Source: Welwitschia mirabilis
Taxonomy: Eukaryota; Gnetophyta; Gnetopsida; Welwitschiales
Direction: 5' to 3'
Length of the DNA: 39,422 bases
NCBI GenBank assembly: GCA_051453625.1
Contig: JBOZIK010000001.1
Coordinates: 275,520,528 to 275,559,949 of the forward strand
How positions within the stretch are numbered: position 1 is the stretch's first letter; every line of letters starts with the position of its first letter. The position numbers and the translations under genes are program-made. The notes beneath the pieces are model-generated. The model made no database searches, was not told where the DNA came from, and was given only the letters and a program-made list of their open reading frames with translations. Shown piece by piece: positions 23,010 through 35,295 of the stretch.

Positions 23010-24729
23010 TTTTCTTATGGTACCCAAACATTTCTTATACTATCCTGTACAAAATAATATACCATTCTACTATGTCTCTTGGCATTGTTAGTATAATAAC
23101 TCTTTTTAATTTCCATTGTACATCCATATTGATAATGACCATTATTATATCTTTACATATAATTGCATTTGTCAATCAAAGAGGATGAAGTACTAGTTGT
23201 AACTTTATTATTGCCCAAGCCACTCTTATTATTTGAACTTTTACATTACACAAGAATTATATTTAAAGTCTCCTTTCCTTAGGTAAAGTTTTCATTGATT
23301 CTCTTTGATCTGATAATTCCTATCTTACATGATCTAAATCACATATTAGTCTCTTAACCTTATCTATAAGAGTTGAGTTTTTAGAAGATAATTTAATATA
23401 TGCATTCTCTTCTTTCTTATAGGCTTCTTCAGGAATATGAAATAACTTTTTCATCTTGGTACATAATTTTTGTAGTTTAACAAACTCTTTAGATATTAGA
23501 ATGTACCTTTNNNNNNNNNNCTTTTTCGAATACTCATACCTGTGTCATCTTTACTTCCTGAATCATACTCTTCTTCTGTCTCATCCTATTCCTCTTGAAA
23601 ATGTGTAATAGCCATGAAGGAACGATGTGCTTTTTCATCATTAGATGTTTCTTCTTTTATTGCTTTTTCATCTTCATCCCATCTTGTGGAGAATGATTTC
23701 TTCCTATTTGGTTATTTCTTTTGTTCCTTGTCTTGCATTTTATTAGCACTAGGATATTTCAAGGTGATATGTTCTCTTCCTCCACATACCCAACAATCTA
23801 TTTTTGAAACATTAGAGAAAGAAGCACTACTAGAAGACTTACATTTAAACTTACCTTTTTCTTAAAATCTAGATGGTCTTCTAAATTCATCTTCTTGCAC
23901 TTGTGTATAAGAATTCTCCATACTGTTTTATGACTAGGGCAATTTCCTCATCTTTATTAACAGAGTTATCTTTTTCTTATTTTTTTTCCTTTTCTTTTGA
24001 GCTTGTTTTATGCTTTGACTTGCCTTAAGTACAATGGTTTTTTTTCAAGGCTTCATCTTGTATGAGATTCATTCATGTTATAAGAGAACTTTGGAGCTCT
24101 TCTATCTTCATAGTATTGAAAGCTCGTGACTCTTCCATTACTGTAGTTTTAGGCCTATATTTAGGGGTTATAGATCTAACAACTTTTTAAATTACCTTTG
24201 ATTTTGAAAAACTTTCTCTAGTACCTCATATTATGTTCATAACATTTAAAACTCTAGTGAAGTACTCATGAACTCTTTCTTCATGGTTCATTTTGAGATT
24301 CTTGAACTACTTCATCCATACTAGAAGCTTTCATTATTTTATAATAAAAGTACCTTCATATGTTTCAACTAGAACATTCCAAATTTCTTGTGCTATATTT
24401 CAACCTGCTATTCTATTAAACTCTTCTATTGTTAAAGTAGAATAAAGTGCATTTGTAGCTTTAGAATCATATGTAAAATTAACTTTCTCTTCGTCTTCCC
24501 AATATTTTCTTTTCTTGATTTATGTAATGGTATTACATGTAGCATTTGTTATCATTTCTATAGAATATGTATAGGCTTTTTTAATGATTTGTCTTACATG
24601 AAGCTCAAAAATTTGTAAGTACACCTGCATCCTTATATTCTAGTAAGCATAATTTATTCCATCATAGAACAAAGATCTAACAGATGGCATCCCTTTCATT
24701 ATTCACTCAAGGAAGTTCCTTCTTTTCAT
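23010..24729 (-). pseudogene. gag of family-A element, SIRE-like copia type
   Basis: The frame starts just after the primer site, at the ATG ending at 24729 (MKRRNFLE). Blocks in order are LFYDGINYAY and IRMQVYLQIFEL (RNA-packaging N-terminal domain), TNALYSTLTIEEFNRIAG, VHEYFTRVLNVMN (UBN2 domain), RPKTTVMEESRAFNTMKIEE, and the zinc knuckle CWVCGGREHITLKY (23754-23795). In the knuckle the last Cys has become Tyr. It then continues through a coiled Lys/Glu-rich part (MKKLFHIPEEAYKKEENAYI) to a VWVP motif near 23020. Gag would form the particle and bind RNA. Many stops, mostly TAG or TGA at expected Gln or Trp codons, make it non-functional. A 10-base gap lies at 23511-23520. Confidence 0.82.
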
Positions 24730-24738
24730 GAGTATCCA

Positions 24739-24750
24739 ATCTAATACCAC
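24739..24750 (-). promoter_or_regulatory. Primer-binding site of family-A element
   Basis: The minus strand reads GTGGTATTAGAT against the canonical TGGTATCAGAGC of initiator-Met tRNA priming. It lies immediately inside the 5' LTR. Confidence 0.78.
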
Positions 24751-24751
24751 T

Positions 24752-26170
24752 TTAGGATTATTGAACTAAAACTTGAGGGGTGAATGAGTTCCATCAAATA
24801 AAAATTTAAACTAATAATAGAATAAAAAAGCATAATGAAAACACCTTACTAAGATAACATGATTCTCCAATGTAGGTATGTCCGCATATAGAGGGTAGCT
24901 TCTACTCATACCTTTGGATATTCTTGATCTACAAGAAAAATAGTGGTTTTCTAGTGTACCACTAGCCTTACAACAAGTGAGAGTCTCCTCACAAGATAAC
25001 ACTCTCTTTCCCTTAGGAAAATGATGGTTTTCTTAGGTTTACTATAAATCTTACAATAATGAGAGTTTCCTTACAAGGCAGTACTCTACTTTCCATAAGG
25101 AAATAGTAGCTTTCTTAGATGTACCACAAACTTTACAATGATGAGAGTCATCTAACAAGGTAGTACTCTTTTTCCCATAAGGAAATAGTGGTTTTCTCAA
25201 CTATTCCATAAACCTTATAACAATGAAAGTATCCTCATAAAATAACACTCTCTTCCCTACAAGGAAATCATGGATTTCTAGCTTACTAATAACCTTATAA
25301 TAAACAAGTGCTCATAGGTACTACCTCAAATTCACACCCATATAAGATTTGCTTTATAATGTATTTGATTTAATAATGGAGTTACAACAATATTGAATAA
25401 TAAGATAGTCCAATACAAGTAGAACCACAAATTCAATATAATAACAAGCCTTAAAAATGAAGCTATAATAAAGTCTTAAGTTCCTTATTATTGTCATTAT
25501 CATGAGTGCAAATGAATGATAAGGTAATGTAGGATCTAAGAGTGGATGATGTAAGTTTCTCTATAAATGATTCCTTAGTTTATTTATGAGAATTTCCTTT
25601 CACCTTTGTGACTTGTATTCTATGCTTGAATTAATCATTATTATTTAAAAGTTCAAGAGTTGCGTATTTGTTGAGGTACTAAGAGTTCAAAACCTATTAA
25701 TCGATGATTGAGCCAAGAACCTTATCTTTTTTTCATGACATGGATCCTTTATATTATTGAAGACAAACTAGATATTTAACCTTAAATAGAGCCATTTAAA
25801 CTTTGTAACCATCATGCAATTGATAGAAAACATCTAGACATCAAGCACATATCTTCATTTTCCATTAACATGAACTTTAGTCCAAGACATCCTTACATTT
25901 GTATACATCTACTAATAGTTAGATAATTTTACCTTATAAAAGTATTTACTAATCTCATCCAGATTTTGATAAAACTTGCTCTATATAATCTTTTGACTTC
26001 TATGATCATGAATCTATGATGTACAAGTTGATAGCTCATTTGAAACATCAGATATTAGTTGAAATTCAAATTAACTCTACTACCTATTTTGGCTCAGAAT
26101 AGACATCTTCAAACACGTAGACATCTTCATTTATATTAGGTTTAACATTTAGCATAGTCGTCTTTGATGA
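24752..26170 (-). repeat. 5' LTR of family-A element, cut by a gap
   Basis: It aligns with 18072-about 19303 of the 3' LTR and stops at TCTTTGATGA, where 100 Ns begin. About 270 bp of the LTR's outer end are therefore hidden or lost. It holds five 82-bp leader units (24933, 25014, 25097, 25179, 25261), against three in the other LTR. Confidence 0.8.
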
Positions 26171-26270
26171 NNNNNNNNNNNNNNNNNNNNNNNNNNNNNN
26201 NNNNNNNNNNNNNNNNNNNNNNNNNNNNNNNNNNNNNNNNNNNNNNNNNNNNNNNNNNNNNNNNNNNNNN
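26171..26270. other. Assembly gap, 100 N
   Basis: The gap falls between the truncated LTR and the gag start of a second family-A copy, so the true missing length may be far from 100. Confidence 0.9.
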
Positions 26271-26445
26271 CTGTAGGATATATATATCCTTCTTCTATGC
26301 TTTACCATATTTAAAACTCAAAGAACTGTAAGTATACCTACATCCTCATCTTCCAAAAGACATAGTTTGTCTCATCAAATAGTAGAGGTCTAATGGATGA
26401 CATCCTTTCCATTCTTCACTCAAGGAAGTTACTTCTTTTCATAAA
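26271..26445 (-). pseudogene. gag N-terminus of a second family-A copy
   Basis: The minus-strand frames give RPLLFDETNYVFWKMRM and VYLQFFEF, the same N-terminal gag block as at about 24600-24690. The rest runs into the gap. Frames are broken. Confidence 0.72.
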
Positions 26446-26450
26446 TACCT

Positions 26451-26463
26451 ACTCTGAGACCAC
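26451..26463 (-). promoter_or_regulatory. Primer-binding site of the second family-A copy
   Basis: The minus strand reads GTGGTCTCAGAGT, close to TGGTATCAGAGC, next to the LTR end at 26465. Confidence 0.75.
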
Positions 26464-26464
26464 T

Positions 26465-28157
26465 TAAAAATCATTGAAGTTAGAATGGAGGGGTAAATAA
26501 GTTTCATCATAGAAAAATTTAAATAAATAATAGAATGAAAAAACATAATGAAAACACCTTACTAAGATAACATGATTTTCCAACCCTGGTACATCCACAT
26601 ACAAAGGATAGCTTCTACTCACACCTCTAGATATTATTGACTTATAAGGAAATNNNNNNNNNNNNNNNNNNNNNNNNNNNNNNNNNNNNNNNNNNNNNNN
26701 NNNNNNNNNNNNNNNNNNNNNNNNNNNNNNNNNNNNNNNNNNNNNNNNNNNNNTGACTTATAAGGAAATAGTGCTTTTTTGACATACCACCATCTTTACA
26801 ACAAGTGAGAGTCTCCTCAAAAGGTAACACTCTATTTCTTGTAGAGAAATAGTAGTTTTCACAGGTCCATCATGAACCTTAAAATAATGAGACTTTCCTC
26901 AAAAGATAGCACTTTCTTCCTTCCACCTAAATAGTGGTTTTTATAGGTTCATCAAAAATCTTACAATAAGTGAGAGTTTCCTCACAAGGTAAAACTCTCT
27001 TTCCTATAACAAAATAATGGTTTTCTGGTTCACCACAAGCCTTACCATAAAACAAGTACTCATAGTACTACCTTAAATACATGCTCATATAAGTATTACC
27101 TTACAATGAGTTTTATTTAATAATAGAATCAAAACAATATTTAATATCAAGATAGTCCAACAATGTAGAATAAAAAATACAATATAATAATAAGCCTAAA
27201 AATGTAACTTTAAGGAAGATATTGAGTTTCTTGTTATCATTGTTGTCATCTTGAGTGCAAGTGAATGATGTGGCAATAAGGGATTTAAGAGTGAATAGTA
27301 AAAATAATGCAAGCTCCTTTGCCAATGATCTCTTTGATTCTACATGAGAAGTTCCTTTCACTCATGTGATCTTTATTCTATGCTTGATCTGATTATTATA
27401 TGCAAAAAACTTTAAAAGCTATCTATTCAATGAGGTACCAAGATATATATTTTTATTCCATGATGTCAAGCCTTTATATGATTGAATAGAATCTAGTTGT
27501 TTGAGATTGAAAGTTAGCTATTTAACTTTGTAACCACTATGCAACAGATAAGAAATGTCTAGGCATTAAGCACATATCTTTACTTTTCATAGAGATGAAC
27601 TTTGATCTAAGACATCTTTACATTTATAAACATCTATTAATAGTCAGACGTCTTTAGTGAACTCATGCAAATTTTGATAAAACTTGCTCATTATAATCCT
27701 TTGATCTCTGGGATCATGAATATGTAATGTATACATTAATAGATAATCTAAAATATAAGAATATTGTTAAAAAATCAAATTAACTCTATTACCTATTTCA
27801 GTTTAATATAGACATCTTCAATCATGTAAATGTCTTCATCTGTGTTAAGTTCAACTTTTAGCATAGTCATCTTTGATGAGGTAATCATCTTTTAGCTTGT
27901 GACTTAAATTCTAATACATCGAAGATGTCTTTAACCTCTTAGATGTCTTTGCCAAAAACATCTTCAATTTTGTAGATGTCTTCAAACTATTTATTTTACA
28001 TTTCAACATCTAATTCTTTTGGTGAGATATCATCTTTGAATAATCATTATTTTCTAATGCTTATTAAGATCTAATGATGTTTGTAATGATTGTCTACACA
28101 AATACACAAACATATTTGACAAGTGGAATCATTAAAACTAGATTTTCCAAAGGTTTC
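26465..28157 (-). repeat. LTR of the second family-A copy
   Basis: The full LTR is present: C-rich end at left, 82-bp leader repeats (26761, 26843, 26925, 27008 plus a start before the gap), TATA box at 27471-27480, AGATGTCT array at about 27600-27980, and outer end ACTAGATTTTCC near 28150. The right boundary is inferred from loss of similarity to 19579. A spurious-looking gap lies at 26654-26753. Confidence 0.8.
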
Positions 28158-31100
28158 TTTAGAGATGATTGAGTTTGATTTAAAATTTTTCATGTTACTT
28201 CTAAATACATTAAACTCATTTTTATCTCAATTTACCTTTTTCTTCCCTACCTACAATACTTTCATGTGGGATGTAGAAAATTTGAAGATGAGACAAGATA
28301 ATAAAACCTTATATGAGGTATTAAAAATATTTATCTCCATCAAATATGAATTTCTAAAAATATATCTTATTTTACTTTAAATTATGACATTTTAATAGGT
28401 AGCTTATTCAAGCTAAGAAAACTATTATTCAAACATATTAATACTACATAAAACCTCTTACTATTCTATATAGCCAAGGATGCATTAATTGTCAAATTTC
28501 TTATGATTTTTTAAAAGGGGATGGGTGACAATAAAACTATATAATAGTTTTTGTCCCTATAATTTGCTTTTGTCTTACTATCTTAATAATTTTTAGTGAC
28601 ACAGTAATGTTTGTAATAACTTATCACATTTTTAAATCTAACTAATGTTGTTTCCAGGGATAATAAAGTTAATGTATAACAACATCAATTTCCATTGATT
28701 GATGTCTTGGTTATACATGTTAATATTAATATTCTTTAGTTAATAAAAGTATTAAAACATACTTTCTTACTGATTGTAAGATTTTACTATTTCTTCTATT
28801 GACCTTTTTTATATGTGAGGGTATGAATTATATGAATTAGTTGAAATCATCTAAATGGAAGATCTATTCACCTTCAATATATATCATTAATAAGTTCTAT
28901 AGAGTTATTTCATTTGATTAGAGCATAGATACACAAATAACTTCCCCTTTAATAAGTGATAAGAATAAAAAATACATATCAAATTAGTAAGGATTATGAA
29001 AGAATAATCTAGATGATAAGGATGAAATAAAATGATTAAGGTAATAAGTCTGGTAACTTTATTACTAGATTATTATTAATTTATGATGTCATAAATAGAG
29101 TTTAAAATTAATCTATTCATACATGATGCTTTTGGATTCTCAAGTTTTGAATGGTTAATGGTAGCATTAAAAACCTTGTAAAGGTTTCTTTCTATAAAAA
29201 CTTTTAATGTAATAATTATAATAAATAACACTACTTAGTTCCCATTTGATTAGATCAAATATTTTATTCACTTCTGATTCACCAATGAATTTAGAAGGAT
29301 AACATGCACTGTTATCTCTGTAATCCTCAACATTAGGGAAAAAGATGGTAAATATTATTTCAACCACTACTTGGAAAAGGCATAGTTTGCAAATATGCTA
29401 TTAATATCTCTTTTTATTTTTCTTTTTTATAATATATATTTATTATTTACATTAATAATATGAGCTCCTCAACTTATTTCACTTGAAGTACTCATGCGCT
29501 TATGGGTTTAGAGATAGGTTCAAAGATTTAATGAAACAAAGAAAGGAGTAGCAAACATATATAGTAGACAATGTTATTTATTGAAATTTTTTTAAATGAT
29601 TCATAAATGTAGAAGAATAACAACCTTGTAAAATTATTTACTATTCACTTAAGTACATAAACTAGGATTGATGAATATGTTATAATGAACTAGACATTTC
29701 TAAAATAGGGAAAACTATATAATCACCACATATATCCATTGAAATGAAAATATATGTATCATCTTTCTATTGTTCTAGGTTGTTTATATCTAAAACTTGA
29801 GCTAACCTTTAAATAAAAGAAAATATAATTCAAAGATATAAAGTTTTATGAGTACAATGGTAAAGTTGCTTGCAAAAAGTATATAAGTAATATTTATGGG
29901 AAAGAGATCTATATACATTTTTATTATCATTTGCTTGACAAATAGATGGTACTAAATTAGAAGTTAAATGTCTTTATGATATATAACAAGTTAATACAAA
30001 TCTAAATAGTTAAGTACATAACCAAACTTTTTTTCTTACTAATATTAACTAATTCTTTTAAATTGACAAACATTTAATGGTTGAATGTATAATTTTTATG
30101 ATCTTTCATCATGATATTTGGTGTAGAGTATTTCTTTAGGTTTGGCATATTATAAAGGTGTGATAGAAATAATTGTAAGTAAAGGTTAAAGATACGCATA
30201 AAAAATCCATGGTGTTAATGCTTTTGTAATATGTAATGTACTCATGTAAAAATAGCTAGAAGGTACTTTAAAGTATTTATAATTCCAAGAGTTGATCATT
30301 TTGTAATGACTAAAAAAACATGATAAATAAACATAATATTATTTATTAGCATTTTTTGTGGACATATACATGCATTATTTAGAAACACAATAATTAAAAT
30401 ATGATGTTCACAACATAATTGGTTAATAGAATTTGTGGATAATTTTTTATTTATATATATATATGGACAAGTCACAATTCATTCCTTAATGCAAAGCAAA
30501 TGAAAGAAAGAGGAATATCTTTATAAAGATGATAAACTAGTTAATATGGAGTCTTCCCAAATGAAAGATTATTATTAAAATCAAAAGTCTTTAAAAGTAA
30601 GTCATTTGATGGAAAATGTATCTATATAAGATTAATATCAAAGTTTAAGGAATAGAGAATTACTTATTTTAGATAACTCATGCATGTTAATGAATTTTAG
30701 TGGGAATACATACATGTAAGTTAGAGCATATTATTACTAGTTTAAATGTACGAAGGCTAATCTTTAACATTAGTCTCCCTTTTTATCCTTACAAAATAGA
30801 CATTAATAATGAAGACATACTAGAGGATATTTTATGTGAAGTTAATAAAAATAAATAAAAAAAGAAAAAAAGTAAATCAAAACAAATAACAAACCAACAA
30901 TTTAATATAGTTTAACCTCTTTTTGAGCCTACTTTTATAAACTATTGTTTTATTACATTGCTAAAGAATTGCAATCATCAATAACTTGGTTGATATGTTA
31001 ATATTTGACTATAGTCATGTATTATTAAATCCTTATAATAGTAACTTACTAAATTTTTAAATTATTATTACTCTTTAATTTTCTTAATCCCTAATTATCA

Positions 31101-32485
31101 AATTAACTAAATTTATGGTTTTCACCATTGTTAGGATGTGATTATTAAATTAGAATTATATAACCTATTTGTTCCATTTTTATGACCTTATTTTACAATA
31201 GAAAGCTCCAAAGTTATTAGAAACTCATGCAAGCTCATCCAAGATATAAATTTTTTACTAGCATTTATTAAAATCATTCTATTATAATGTCACTCACATA
31301 TTACAAAGGAAATAAATAGTTCATTAGAAGAACCATTTGCATAATACTTCTTACTTTAAAAGAAATTTCGTTCATTCTAAATCAGGATAAAAAAGTACTC
31401 ACATGGAAAGTAACTCCTATTTCATAAACCATTTCTTATCTACATTGTTCTTACTTTAACAAAACAAAATGAAAGGAGGTTAAAAAAAAAAAAAAAAAAC
31501 TAATAAGAGGTTCATGATACTTACATTTGTAACATAGTATTTTTCTTTTATCTAACTTATTAATTAAATTATTATATGAATTTTTAAAGAACAATTTTAA
31601 ATTCTCCAGCATAATTGCAATATATGATATATCTCCATTAGAGAAGGATAAATCAAAAATATTAAATAATTGAACATCCTACACAAACTTATATCCTTAA
31701 TTATATTAAAGGCCTAATCTAAGCAATTATTTAAGTTGTTTTTCCTCCTTCATCTATCTCTAATTTATCTAATTATTCATATTGGACCCTTGAACAGAAA
31801 CAATTAACCTAAATAATGTTTTACATTAAGACTTTTTGTAAAAATCAAAATTATAGTTAATTGATAGTTAACTCTAAGAAAATTATCATGTCTGTAACTA
31901 AGATGATAATCATTAATGGGACATGATATGACATATAAGGCATATGTATCTAAATAAACTCATTTAGAAAACTTTTTCTTTCATACATTGAACTACTTTT
32001 GCATAAAACCAACTTATTAAAAAAAATTAAATATAAAAGTATATGATCATTTAACACTAACTTATATTTTAAATAGAATCTTAAATATTTTAAATGACAA
32101 TGTCTATTACATATAGAAGTTAAAGAGTAATATAAATTAATGAATCATGACATCAAGAGATTAATATAATTTATTAACATTATGCATTAAAAATATTAAA
32201 TACAATTTCAACTCAATTATAGACAAGAGATTATTATCTTTCACATATAATATAGAAATCCTGAGACTAATTTGCATTATAGATTAGATTATTTTCTTTG
32301 AAAACTAATATGTTTCATGTTATTTTATTTTTCTTATCATTTTATTATTTTTTAAATATAAATTTTAATATCAACCTTTCATAATGGTTCATGTTTTATG
32401 TTAATTATTAAAATTTTTCATAATATAGAGATTGAGCTATTTATTTTTTTGATATACATGTTATATTAGGATATATGTGTATATA

Positions 32486-32525
<40 letters not shown>

Positions 32526-33408
32526 TATGATTGTGCATTTAAGAATACAAAAAGTCATATACCACCTGCTACTCACCTTGGCTTCTTGCAATAAAACCTA
32601 CATGCTTTTCACATGCTTGAAGATATAAAAGTTTTATATTATTTATTTGTAAAAATTAAACTAAAACTAAGATTTTTTTTGAATGTATATATATCCTAAA
32701 GATCTATTAAATAGTTAAAATTTACATGAAATAAAATTTGAAATAATCATTAGTAGAGTTACCAAGTACTTGGGTACAATTTGGAACATGTTAATTAGAT
32801 TGGTAATTATCATGTGCCACTTATTCCTTATGTGCTTAAGTCCAACATAGTATGAAAAAATGTGGTGTTTATCTTTAATAGTATTTTAATTGCATAGTTA
32901 ATCGATTCATTATTCCTCAAAAATATTAAAATATCTTCTTGTTTCAACTCTCAAATAATGAGATTCCACTATTACTTTTATAATTACACATAGCTAATGT
33001 AAGAAATAGTATATGTTAAATAGTTTACCTTTATATTGATACCTCCTCTAATGCTTTTTAGAAGGAAATAATTATTTACTTTTGTGTTATCCCAACCTCT
33101 TTTGTTTCCCAATATTGTGAATCTATTTAGAATTACAATAGAAATGTGCTCTTAAATACTTCATTTATTAAGACATAAAAGTATATCATAAAACCATCCT
33201 TTATCTTAGGTTACCAACATCACCCTTTTTTAGTATTTGCCTACTATGACAACAAAACAATTATGATTGTATGCTATAAAATAGCAAACATCTTCAACTT
33301 CTAAGGACATCATCTTTGCTTCAAGTAGTGTAATATCATATTATCTTTATTTCTTCACTTTAAGTTCCTTTAACAAATTTTCTTTAAATATTTTTCATGT
33401 ATTTTTTT
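28158..33408. other. AT-rich intergenic DNA, nothing recognised
   Basis: No coding block, LTR end or LINE motif was recognised on either strand. It contains an 18-base A-run (31482-31499) and an (AT)n tract (about 32491-32520). It probably consists of transposon DNA too old to read by eye. Confidence 0.5.
32491..32520. repeat. (AT)n microsatellite
   Basis: An almost pure TA repeat of about 30 bp, within a wider AT-rich tract starting near 32470. Confidence 0.9.
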
Positions 33409-33730
33409 ATAGGATTGAGAACCCTAGAGGAGGGGGGGAAGGGGAAGGAGGGTGAATAGGTTCTTTAAAATTATCTAAATAAACTTACAATATGATAAAG
33501 ATTTGTTCAAAAAAAGTTGGTAATAAATTTTTGCATACAAATAAAAATTAAAATTATTCAAAGTAATGAAACTATTAGAAAATATAAAGTATCGGTCATA
33601 TGCATGCAAGATTTATAGTGATTCGAGAAATCACCTACTCCACTCTCGATAATTAGCTTATCACAAGCCTCATTCAGATCTTCATTAACTCTTTTAGGTA
33701 TTGCAGGTTTACTTATAATCTTTACATATG

Positions 33731-33930
33731 GACTTTTGCAAGCTAAGTCTCAACCTTTCTAATAGACTTTTGTAGGCTAAGTCTCAACCTTTCAATGTAA
33801 TTTTTTATGTTAAGTCTTAACCTTTTAATAGACTTTTATAGGCTAAGTCTCAACATTTCAAGAGACTTTTTTAGGATAAGTCTCAAACTTTTAATAGACT
33901 TTTGCAGGCTAAATCTCAACCTTTCACAAT
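33731..33930 (-). repeat. 33-bp tandem repeat, 6 units
   Basis: Units such as GACTTTTGCAGGCTAAGTCT start at 33731, 33765, 33798, 33831, 33864 and 33897. The 33-bp period keeps a frame open on the plus strand, which gives a false repetitive 11-residue ORF. In the element's orientation it lies in the leader part of the LTR. Confidence 0.9.
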
Positions 33931-34309
33931 GTATGGTAGTGATTAAAGAATGCCAGGATGCATTGATATCACTTGTTCTTTGGTACAATGATTATAATGG
34001 AGCTCTTATTCTGTATATGATACAACAATAAAGTATAATATCTGACATTGAATATACAGATATAACAAATGATAGAATGTCCTTGCTCAAGAGTATAATG
34101 CTAAGATACAATAGTGAATATCACAAGTTTTAGTCCTTTGATCAAGAGTTAAAAAGTCTTTCTAGTACTCTTTCTTTCTTGGCTATTCATATTGAAAGGA
34201 TTTTAAGGTTTATTAGAAATCAAAACATGCTTCCAATGGCTATAAATGACTATAAAATAGATACATAAAAGATACATAATGAATAAAAAATTTCATTTCC
34301 ATTCTAGCT

Positions 34310-34930
34310 GGTTGACTCCTCAAAAGTTCGGTTGACCCCTCCTAGTGCTGTGACTTAAACGGGTCACTCGAGTGAACTTTTTGGTTGTCTTATTTTCTGA
34401 TGGCTCTATGTCCAGTTGATCCCTTAGGATCTAGTCGACCCTCATTTGGTTGCTCACAAATCTGTTTGGTTGCCTACTAGTCTTGATAAAGATTCATTTC
34501 AATTTCTTGCATCAAGTGCAGTCAGCCCCTTAGGTGTCTAATTGACCCTTTGATAATTTGATTAGGTATATCAACTGCATAGTTCTCAGGTTTGGTTGAT
34601 CCCTTAGGTGTTTGGTCAACCCCTTGATGATTAGCTTAGAATCAGTATTCTCATGTTCACAAATCTAGTTGACTTCTTCATAGTCTTAGTCAATCCCTTG
34701 ACATTCAGTCTAGGAGTGTTATTCTTAGATTCACGGATCTGATCAACTCCTTCATAGGTGTGGTTGACCCCTTGGTAATCAGTTCAAGGATACTGGCTCT
34801 TAAGTTCACTGGTCTAGTCAATCCCTCAAAAATCTAGTTGATCCCTCTAAATTAGGTTAAATTCTAAGAGTATGCTCTAGGTGTAATTAACCACTTAAAA
34901 GTTCATTTGACCTCTCAAGAGGGTAATTGA
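34310..34930. repeat. About 74-bp tandem array carrying GTCGACC-like motifs
   Basis: Paired motifs of the type GGTTGACCCCTT or GGTCAACCCCTT recur. Clear unit starts are 34519, 34594, 34667, 34740 and 34816, 73-76 bp apart, with more diverged units to the left. Motifs are degenerate forms of the palindrome GGTCGACC. The array lies in the U3 part of the LTR; the copy at 1-594 has only three motifs. Confidence 0.82.
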
Positions 34931-35078
34931 GCTTGATAGATTTCTAGTGATCAAAAATTGGCAGTCATGGCTTCAACATTTGACCTGTAAATAGTTAATA
35001 TTTTCTACATAAGATACATAAAATTTGCTACATAGAAAACATTAATTTGACATTAATTGAAAAAATATAATCTAATAA

Positions 35079-35090
35079 TCTCCCCCTTTA
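35079..35090 (-). promoter_or_regulatory. Polypurine tract of family-B element
   Basis: The minus strand reads TAAAGGGGGAGA directly before the LTR start TATTAGATTATA. This fits the SIRE-like copia consensus and fixes the strand and the inner LTR edge. Confidence 0.85.
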
Positions 35091-35295
35091 ACATTGATAG
35101 CAATTAATACTTAGTTGTAAAAACATTTAAAATTAAGAAAACTTCACCCCATGAAATGCCTATTATTCTTTGTAAAAATGTTAAGCCTTTTGAAAACCAA
35201 TTCAAGAGATTTTGATAAGTCCAATTTTCTGCTAAAATAAAATAGTTTAAGGTGCATATTTGGAGAGTTAAGAAAACAATATTTATGAGAAGCAC

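Larger units (their letters stand above)
18072..26170 (-). mobile_element. Family-A LTR retrotransposon lacking most of pol
   Basis: The minus-strand order is 5' LTR (24752 to beyond the gap at 26171), Met-tRNA primer site, gag (24729 to about 23010), promoter-like motif array, a plant-specific ORF (22016-20889), polypurine tract (19580-19590), and 3' LTR (18072-about 19579). The gag matches SIRE-like copia elements. No protease active site, integrase, reverse transcriptase or RNase H was found, so transposition would have needed a partner. All frames are broken. Confidence 0.8.
33410..35077 (-). repeat. 3' LTR of family-B element
   Basis: The LTR spans 1.67 kb. Its left end holds the G-rich run at 33427-33453 (C-rich in the element's sense strand) seen in SIRE-like LTR ends. 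Its right end (TATAATCTAATA) is followed by the polypurine tract. It contains a 33-bp array near the left and a roughly 74-bp array near the right. The LTR fragment at 1-594 is a related copy. Confidence 0.82.

Noticed and set aside
18253-27090. Regularly spaced 82-bp repeats considered as a CRISPR array or satellite.
   Set aside because: The whole unit is repeated without unique spacers and lies in LTRs of a plant retroelement.
28158-33408. Search for a gene or RNA gene in the AT-rich interval.
   Set aside because: Short open frames only, no tRNA-like or rRNA-like sequence and no domain recognised.
33427-33453. G-runs that could form a G-quadruplex at the LTR end.
   Set aside because: C-rich/G-rich runs at this place are common in SIRE-like LTRs; used only as support for the LTR boundary.
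33807-34031. Plus-strand open frame with 11-residue repeats.
   Set aside because: It is produced by the 33-bp LTR repeat and has no gene context.
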